The notes under the pieces: model-generated
Told to the model about the DNA's origin: nothing
Seen by the model: only the letters and a program-made list of their open reading frames with translations
Database searches by the model: none
Assembly: GCF_963678975.1 (NCBI RefSeq)
Contig: NC_089272.1
Location: 42,041,391-42,105,390, forward strand
From: Dysidea avara
Taxonomy: Eukaryota; Porifera; Demospongiae; Dictyoceratida; Dysideidae
DNA length: 64,000 bases
Reading direction: 5' to 3'
Shown here: one piece after another, positions 56,700 to 64,000 of the stretch
Position numbering within the stretch: position 1 is the first letter of the stretch
Layout of the letters: each line of letters begins with the position of its first letter
Made by a program: the position numbers and the translations under genes

Positions 56700-57050
56700 A
56701 TGTTAACCTGCCATACTCGTAAAGAGCGTGCTTACAAACAGATTGTTTTACCATCCATTGAGTATTGTTCTGCTATATGGGATCCTTACCAGCAACCATC
56801 AATCCACAAGCTAAAAACGATACAACATCGTGCTGCACGGTTTGTATTAAATAAACCTTGGAGGAGGAACCATAAAGACAGTATAACTGACATGCTAATA
56901 AGATTGAAATGGCAATCCCTTGAGAATCGTAGAAGACACTCATGTTTAATTCTGTTATTTAAGTTTGTAAACAAGATGATACACATTCCTACCCAGTATT
57001 TGCCAGCGCCACCCCCCCAAACAACTATTACAGTATTGTGTATCTCCTAA
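56700..57050 (+). pseudogene. LINE fragment: RT C-terminal domain (unit 3, Y half)
   Basis: RKERAYKQIVLPSIEYCSAI, then LKTIQHRAARFVLNKPWRRN and LIRLKWQSLENRRRHSC. Open for about 115 codons; 5'-truncated. Confidence 0.82.
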
Positions 57051-57860
57051 TATGTATGCATATAGTGTGCACTCATCACTGTGCTATTTCCACACCACTG
57101 ATGAACCCCATTTGACTACCAATGACCTCTAGTTAATGCTGTGCTGTATATTAACTAGCTACATAGCTGAATATTTTCCATCTTCGGTGATACTGCCAAT
57201 AATGTATTTGCTGTATACAATACTACAACAATGTATAGCTCTCTCCTGTATGTTTTGTATGCATATACTGTGTACACATCACTGTGCCATTGCCACACCA
57301 ATAATGTACCAGCACTTACTGTAGCTACTGCGGTGGCATCTAGTTACGATGCCACTGTTGTGTTATATCTGTCACTATTGTGACAAAGGTTGATTTGGGA
57401 TCATGATTATTTTAATCGTGCCTTCACCACCTATTGTAAATGCATCACTTATGTTTATTGTATGTACTACTGTGTATATATGTGTATCTTTTCCACCCAC
57501 ACACACTGTGATGACCATGCATACACTGTTTTTACATGCCCTATTAGTAGATTGTCCCATTAGTGGGTGTACTTGGTTGTGTGTGGGCATTAATATTACT
57601 TTGTCTACTTATTGCAATAGTTGCACATTCCATTTGTTATAATTATTAGCTGTGTATATTTTGTGGAAATGTGGTTTCCATATTTAGAATTGTGATAACT
57701 TTAAATTAAGTTCGTGGAATTATTCAGCTATCACATGTCTATTATTATTATTATTATTATTATTTCTAGGCTCGGGGCACAGCTGTACCCAATATAAAGA
57801 CGAGTTGTGCAATTCAAACCATGTTGATGGCTATATTGATGAAGCAAAGTATATTATTAT

Positions 57861-58175
57861 CTAATCCAAAACAGCCAAGCTGTAAAAAAGTGTGCGGCCC
57901 TCAGAAAGGCTATGGTGAAAAAAAATGTGAAATCCAAGGTGGCGGCCAAGAAATGGCTGTGATGGTAGGTTAATGGTAAAAATTTTAATAATGACAATTC
58001 AGGTAAATTTTGTGAAGCGGCACAAAAATTCACCTGGATTGTCGTTATTAAAATTTTTACCATTAACCTACCATCACAGCCATTTCTTGGCCGCCACCTT
58101 GGATTTCACATCTTTTTTCACCATAGCCTTTCTGAGGGCCACACACTTTTTTACAGCTTGGCTGTTTTGGATTAG
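57861..58175. repeat. 315-bp palindrome, second copy
   Basis: The same sequence as 45215-45528, with small differences. The outer end touches unit-3 DNA directly and the inner end continues into the tail, so the palindrome behaves as the element's 3' terminus. Confidence 0.9.
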
Positions 58176-58452
58176 ATTTCATTTCTTTTTGTATTTGTAT
58201 ACCCCAAAGCCGGCCTATGGCCAGCTTTGGGACTTTTTTAACCTATGTTTTTTTTCTTTACTACAGGAAGAAGAAAAGATGAAGTAGATGTACTTTAAAT
58301 ATTTTATCAGTAAATGTACAAATTATATGTATAATACATATGTGACCGGATTTGCGAAAAGGGGCCTTCCACACACATTCAATTTGCCAACTTTGACAAT
58401 TGATAACTTCAGATTGGAAAGAGCTATTGCCTTGAAATTTGGGCAGTGGTGA

Positions 58453-61400
58453 TTTCTTTGCAGCTGAACTCTCTACAAGGTAATTTCTTCTAGCTGATCT
58501 CTCTACAGGGAGATTTGTTTGTAGCTGAACTATCTACAAGGTAACTTCTTCTAGCTGATCTCTCTACAGGGTGATTTGTTCGTAGCTGAATTCTGTACAG
58601 GTGATTTGTTTGCAGCTGAGCTCTTTACAAAATGGTTTCTATGTAGCTGAACTCTCTACAAAGTAACTTCTTCTAACTGATCTTTCTACAGGGTGATTTG
58701 TTTGTAGCTGAACTATTCTACAAGGTAATTTCTTCTAACTGATCTCTCTACAGGGTGATTTGTTTGTAGCTGAATTCTGTACAGGTGATTTGTTTGCAGC
58801 TGAGCTCTTTACAGATTGTTTCTTTGTAGCTGAACTCTCTACAAGGTAATTTCTTCTAGCTGATCTCTCTACAGGGAGATTTGTTTGTAGCTGAACTATC
58901 TACAAGGTAACTTCTTCTAGCTGATCTCTCTACAGGGTGATTTGTTTGTAGCTGAATTCTGTACAGGTGATTTGTTTGCAGCTGAGCTCTTTACAAAATA
59001 GTTTCTTTGTAGCTGAACTCTCTACAAAGTAACTTCTTCTAACTGATCTTTCTACAGGGCAATTTGTTTCTGGCAGAATTTTCTACAGGGTGATTTCTTT
59101 GCAGCTGAACTCTCTACATGGTGGTTTCTTTGTAGCTGAACTCTCTACAAGGTAATTTCTTCTAGCTGATCTCTCTACAAGGAGATTTGTTTGTAGCTGA
59201 ACTATCTACAAAGTAATTTCTTCTAGCTGATCTCTCTAGTGGGTGATTTGTTCGTAGCTGAATTCTGTACAGGTGATTTGTTTGCAGCTGAGCTCTTTAC
59301 AAAATGGTTTCTTTGTAGCTGAACTCTCTACAAGGTAACTTCTTCTAACTGATCTTTCTACAGGGCAATTTGTTTGTGGCAGAATTTTATACAGGGTGAT
59401 TTCTTTGCAGCTGAACTCTCTACATGGTGGTTTCTTTGTAGCTGAACTCTCTACAAGGTAACTTCTTCAAGCTGATCTCTCTACAGGGTGATTTGTTTGT
59501 AGCTGAACGATCTACAAGGTAACTTCTTCTAGCTGATCTCTCTACAGGGTGGTTTCTTTGTAGCTGAACTCTCTACAAGGTAACTTCTTCTAGCTGATCT
59601 CTCTACAGGGTGATTTGCTTGTAGCTGAACGATCTACAAGGTAACTTCTTCTAGCTGATCTCTCTACAGGGTGGTTTCTTTGTAGCTGAACTCTCTAAAA
59701 GGTAACTTCTTCTAACTGATCTTTCTACAGGGCAATTTTTTTGTGGCTGCATTTTCTACCGGGTGATTTCTTTGCAGCTGAACTCTCTACATGGTGGTTT
59801 CTTTGTAGCTGAACTCTCTACAAGGTAATTTCTTCTAGCTGATCTCTCTACAGGGAGATCTGTTTGTAGCTGAACTATCTACAAGGTAACTTCTTCTAAC
59901 TGATCTTTCTACAGGGCAATTTGTTTGTGGCAGAATTTATACAGGGTGATTTCTTTGCAGCTGAACTCTCTACATTGTGGTTTCTTTGTAGCTGAAATCT
60001 CTACAAGGTAACTTCTTCTAGTTGATCTCTCTACAGGGTGATTTGTTTGTAGCTGAACTCTCTACAAGGTAACTTCTTCTAGCTGATCTCTCTACAGGGT
60101 GATTTGTTTGTAGCTGAATTCTGTACAGGTGATTTGTTTGCAGCTGAGCTCTTTACAGAATGGTTTCGTAGCTGAACTCTCTAAAAGGTAACTTCTTCTA
60201 ACTGATCTTTCTACAGGGCAATTTGTTTGTGGATGAATTTTCTACAGGGTGATTTCTTTGCAACTGAACTCTCTACTTGGTGGTTTCTTTGTAGCTGAAC
60301 TATGTACAAGGTAATTTCTTCTAGCTGACCTCTCTACAGGGTGATTTGTTTGTAGCTGAATTCTGTACAGGTGATTTGTTTGCAGCTGAGCTCTAAACAG
60401 AATGGTTTGTTTGTAGCTGAACTCTCTACAAGGTAACTTTTCTAGCTGATGTCTCTACAAGGTGACTAGTTTGTAGCTGAAGTCTCTACATGGCAGTTTC
60501 TTTGTAACTGAACTTTCTACAAGGTGACTTCTTCTAGCTGATCTAACACAGGGTGATTTGTTTGTAGCTGAACTCTCTACAAGGTAACTTCTTCTAGCTG
60601 ATCTCTCTACAGGGTGATTTGTTCGTAGCTGAATTCTGTACAGGTGATTTGTTTGCAGCTGAGCTCTTTACAAAATGGTTTCTTTGTAGCTGAACTCTCT
60701 ACAAAGTAACTTCTTCTAACTGATCTTTCTACAGGGCAATTTGTTTCTGGCAGAATTTTCTACAGGGTGATTTCTTTGCAGCTGAACTCTCTACATGGTG
60801 GTTTCTTTGTAGCTGAACTCTCTACAAGGTAATTTCTTCCAGCTGATCTCTCTACAGGGAGATTTGTTTGTAGCTGAACTATCTACAAGGTAACTTCTTC
60901 TATCTGATCTCTCTACAGGGTGATTTGCTTGTAGCTGAACGATCTACAAGGTAACTTCTTCTAGCTGATCTCTCTACAGGGTGGTTTCTTTGTAGCTGAA
61001 CTTTCTAAAAGGTAACTTCTTCTAACTGATCTTTCTACAGGGCAATTTGTTTGTGGCTGCATTTTCTACCGGGTGATTTCTTTGCAGCTGAACTCTCTAC
61101 ATGGTGGTTTCTTTGTAGCTGAACTCTCTACAAGGTAATTTCTTCTAGCTGATCTCTCTACAGGGAGATCTGTTTGTAGCTGAACTATCTACAAGGTAAC
61201 TTCTTCTAACTGATCTTTCTACAGGGCAATTTGTTTGTGGCAGAATTTATACAGGGTGATTTCTTTGCAGCTGAACTCTCTACATTGTGGTTTCTTTGTA
61301 GCTGAAATCTCTACAAGGTAACTTCTTCTAGTTGATCTCTCTACAGGGTGATTTGTTTGTAGCTGAACTCTCTACAAGGTAACTTCTTCTAGCTGATCTC

Positions 61401-63235
61401 TCTACAGTGTGATTTGTTTGTAGCTGAATTCTGTACAGGTGATTTGTTTGCAGCTGAGCTCTTTACAGAATGGTTTTGTAGCTGAACTCTCTAAAAGGTA
61501 ACTTCTTCTAACTGATCTTTCTACAGGGCAATTTGTTTGTGGATGAATTTTCTACAGAGTGATTTCTTTGCAACTGAACTCTCTTCTTGGTGGTTTCTTT
61601 GTAGCTGAACTATGTACAAGGTAATTTCTTCTAGCTGACCTCTCTACAGGGTGATTTCTTTGTAGCTGAATTCTGTACAGGTGATTTGTTTGCAGCTGAG
61701 CTCTAAACAGAATGGTTTGTTTGTAGCTGAACTCTCTACAAGGTAACTTTTCTAGCTGATGTCTCTACAAGGTGACTAGTTTGTAGCTGAAGTCTCTACA
61801 TGGCAGTTTCTTTGTAACTGAACTTTCTACAAGGTGACTTCTTCTAGCTGATCTAACACAGGGTGATTTGTTTGTAGCTGAACTCTCTACAAGGTAACTT
61901 CTTCTAGCTGATCTCTCTACAGGGTGATTTGTTCGTAGCTGAATTCTGTACAGGTGATTTGTTTGCAGCTGAGCTCTTTACAAAATGGTTTCTTTGTAGC
62001 TGAACTCTCTACAAAGTAACTTCTTCTAACTGATCTTTCTACAGGGCAATTTGTTTCTGGCAGAATTTTCTACAGGGTGATTTCTTTGCAGCTGAACTCT
62101 CTACATGGTGGTTTCTTTGTAGCTGAACTCTCTACAAGGTAATTTCTTCTAGCTGATCTCTCTACAGGGAGATTTGTTTGTAGCTGAACTATCTACAAGG
62201 TAACTTCTTCTAGCTGATCTCTCTACAGGGTGATTTGTTTGTAGCTGAATTCTGTACAGGTGATTTGTTTGCAGCTGAGCTCTAAACAGAATGGTTTGTT
62301 TGTAACTGAACTCTCTACAAGGTAACTTTTCTAGCTGATGTCTCTACAAGGTGACTAGTTTGTAGCTGAACTCTCTACATGGTGGTTTCTTTGTAACTGA
62401 ACTTTCTACAAGGTGACTTCTTCTAGCTGATCTAACACAGGGTGATTTGTTTGTAGCTGAACTCTCTACAAGGTAACTTCTTCTAGCTGATCTCTCTACA
62501 GGGAGATTTGTTTGAAGCTGAACTCTCTAAATGATGGTTTCTTTGTAGCTGAACTCTCTACAAGTTAACTTCTTCTAGCTGATCTCTCTACAGGGTGATT
62601 TGCTTGTAGTTGAACTATCTACAAGATAACTTCTTCTAGCTGATCTCTCTACATGGTGATTTGTTTGTAGCTGAATTCTGTATAAGTGATTTGTTTGCAG
62701 CTGAGCTCTTTAAATAATGGTTTCTTTGTAGCTGAACTCTCTCAATGTAACTTCTTCTAGCTGATGCTTTTACAGGGTCACTAGTTTGTAGCTGAATTCT
62801 CTACATGGTGGTTTCTTTGTAACTGAACTCTCTACAAGGTGACCTGTTCTAGCTGATCTTTCTACAGGGTGATTTGTTTGAAGCTGAACTCTCTACAAGG
62901 TAACTTCTTCTAGCTGATCTCTCTACAGGGAGATTTGTTTGTAGCTGAACTCTCTATATGATGGTTTCTTTGTAGCTGAACTCTCTACAAGGTAACTTCT
63001 TCTATTGATCTCTCCACAGGGCGATTTGTTTGTAGCTGAACTCTCTACATGGTGGTTTCTTTGTAGCTGAACTCTACAAGGTTATTTTTTCTAGCTGAAT
63101 TATCTCTTTCCATAGTTGCATGAACTCCCTACAAGGTAACTTCTTCTAGCTGATCTCTCTACAGGGTGACTTGTGTGTAGCTGATCTCTATACAGGTTTC
63201 TTATTTCTAGCTGATCTCTTGAATTCTCTTCAGGG
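58453..63235 (-). repeat. 31-bp minisatellite array of copy D, with 1,310-bp higher-order repeat
   Basis: About 150 units. Types recur in order: TTTGTTTGTAGCTGAA, ACTTCTTCTAGCTGATCTC, GGTTTCTTTGTAGCTGAAC, TTTGTTTGCAGCTGAGCTC. A block from about 59585 to 60894 repeats almost exactly at 60895-62204; distinctive variants such as ATCTAACACAGGG (60541, 61851) and TTGTGGCAGAATTTAT are spaced exactly 1,310 bp apart. Confidence 0.93.
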
Positions 63236-64000
63236 TGACTGCTCTATTAGGATGACTGCTCTATTAGAGTATCTCGATCTCGCACTTGCTGCACTAAGTT
63301 GGATTTCGTGTTATAACTCCGTGGCTTTAAGTCTGATTCTTCTACACCATTGATGAGCCTTTCTAAGATGATTACTCCATCTGTACAACGATTTTGAAAG
63401 CATTACCCCAAGCGGTTTATCTGGTAGGCGTGGCAAGCAGTCGTCTTTTTTTTATTAGCTAATCTCGATTTCGTAATTGTTACACACTGTTGGTTTTTTC
63501 GTTGTATCTTCCTGTTTTTTAGCTCGATTTCTTCCAAACCACAAAAGGTTTGAGGTTCAATAGTTAACCTATTCACCCACCGATTTTCAGCTTCTTCCCA
63601 TACGCGGTTTACCCTGTAGGCGTGACAACATATTGGTGTTATTTTTCGTGAATAATCGCTCATAACTCTTTGCCTGTTTATCGTATTCCAGCCAAAGTTG
63701 GTACTGGGATGCGCCTTTATATCCCCCTTCTGTGTGCTAAATTTCAAGGCAATCGGATATGGCGTTCGAGTTTTATAGCAGTTTTTGTAAGTGTGCGACA
63801 AGAAAAAGAAAAATAAGAAGAAGAAAAAAAACGAAGAAACTGAGCCAATTTTTGAAGTCGCATATCTCGGGAACGCGCTAAGCGATTTCGCTCAAATTTG
63901 GAATGTGGAGTGCTACAGTTGGAGGGCATGTCCACAGCAAAAATCGTCTTGTTTCATCAAGGAAGCACAGAGCTACGGAGGTGCGAAAATTGCTTTTCTT
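63236..64000 (-). repeat. Hinge and head of copy D
   Basis: On the minus strand the head ends GCGAGATCGAGATACTCTAA, then TAGAGCAGTCATCCTAATAG. Nearly identical to head C except for small indels. Frames inside differ between copies, so it is non-coding. Confidence 0.8.

Larger units (their letters stand above)
54083..57860 (+). repeat. Segmental duplication unit 3 (partial)
   Basis: Direct paralogue of 38870-40290, 45848-46385 and 47082-48610. It begins abruptly inside the X half and ends at 57860, where composite copy D begins. It shares the junction LINE with unit 2 but has its own MITE (54114-54352) and CAGGG-type element (55716-56030). Confidence 0.85.
57861..64000 (-). mobile_element. 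Composite minisatellite element, copy D (open at right edge)
   Basis: A mirror image of copy C. Palindrome 57861-58175, tail 58176-58340, half MITE 58341-58452, array 58453-63235, hinge 63236-63282 and head 63283-64000, cut by the window end before the 5' TC. The left junction interrupts unit 3 at TATTATTAT, where unit 1 continues AGTGTAAAAG. Confidence 0.8.

Noticed and set aside
57857-58287. Similar ORFs on both strands (starting MVKILI..)
   Set aside because: They are mirror images produced by the 315-bp palindrome; no codon constraint is seen.

Overview
This window is an animal (invertebrate metazoan) nuclear segment, with no bacterial-type operons. The evidence is an intact retinol-saturase-like gene with an N-terminal membrane anchor, non-LTR retrotransposons with PHD/endonuclease/RT domains, and DNA transposons of several superfamilies recognisable by terminal inverted repeats (TIRs) and target-site duplications (TSDs). 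Long minisatellite arrays and an AT-rich background fit this. A sponge or other early-branching animal is plausible, but that is inference. Only one clearly intact host gene is seen (retSat-like, 13987-15873, minus). Nearly everything else is mobile or duplicated DNA.

Layout. 1-1961: minus-strand copy A of a composite element (31-bp minisatellite array plus a ~0.8-kb conserved head). 2011-5260: a dead retSat paralogue, broken by a MITE, a stop and a frameshift. 5408-7268: an inverted-repeat element carrying a tRNA-like sequence, a LINE 3' end, and a PIF/Harbinger-like element with an exon-like ORF. 7330-11540: a nearly complete but decayed LINE (minus) with its own MITE insertion. 11835-13492: nested MITEs, a small cyclin-T-like ORF and two RT fragments. 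13493-15977: the retSat duplicate with the intact gene. 15978-21462: head fragment E and full composite copy B, with two nested transposons. 22199-34390, 36367-51262 and 54083-57860: three direct copies of one segmental unit, each hit by its own insertions (a 4.9-kb long-TIR element in unit 1; a 5.6-kb element carrying composite copy C in unit 2; smaller ones in unit 3). 51262-54082: a spacer with possible host exons. 57861-64000: composite copy D on the minus strand, a mirror image of C.

How it fits together. Because the three units are paralogous, empty sites in one unit date and delimit insertions in another. This gives direct evidence of transposition for several families: 2-bp TSD elements starting TGTGACC, 5-bp TSD elements starting CAGGG, a 7-bp TSD long-TIR element, and LINE copies. 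The most unusual system is the composite family A-E. Its order is head, then a hinge containing the near-palindrome CTCTAATAGAG, then a 31-bp minisatellite of tens to more than a hundred units, then a conserved tail with a hairpin, and in two copies a 314-bp palindrome. It resembles minisatellite-bearing non-autonomous Helitron/Helentron elements but is not identifiable from sequence alone. The hinge motif also occurs inside otherwise unrelated transposons here. All coordinates and TSDs were read by eye; no alignment or database search was run.
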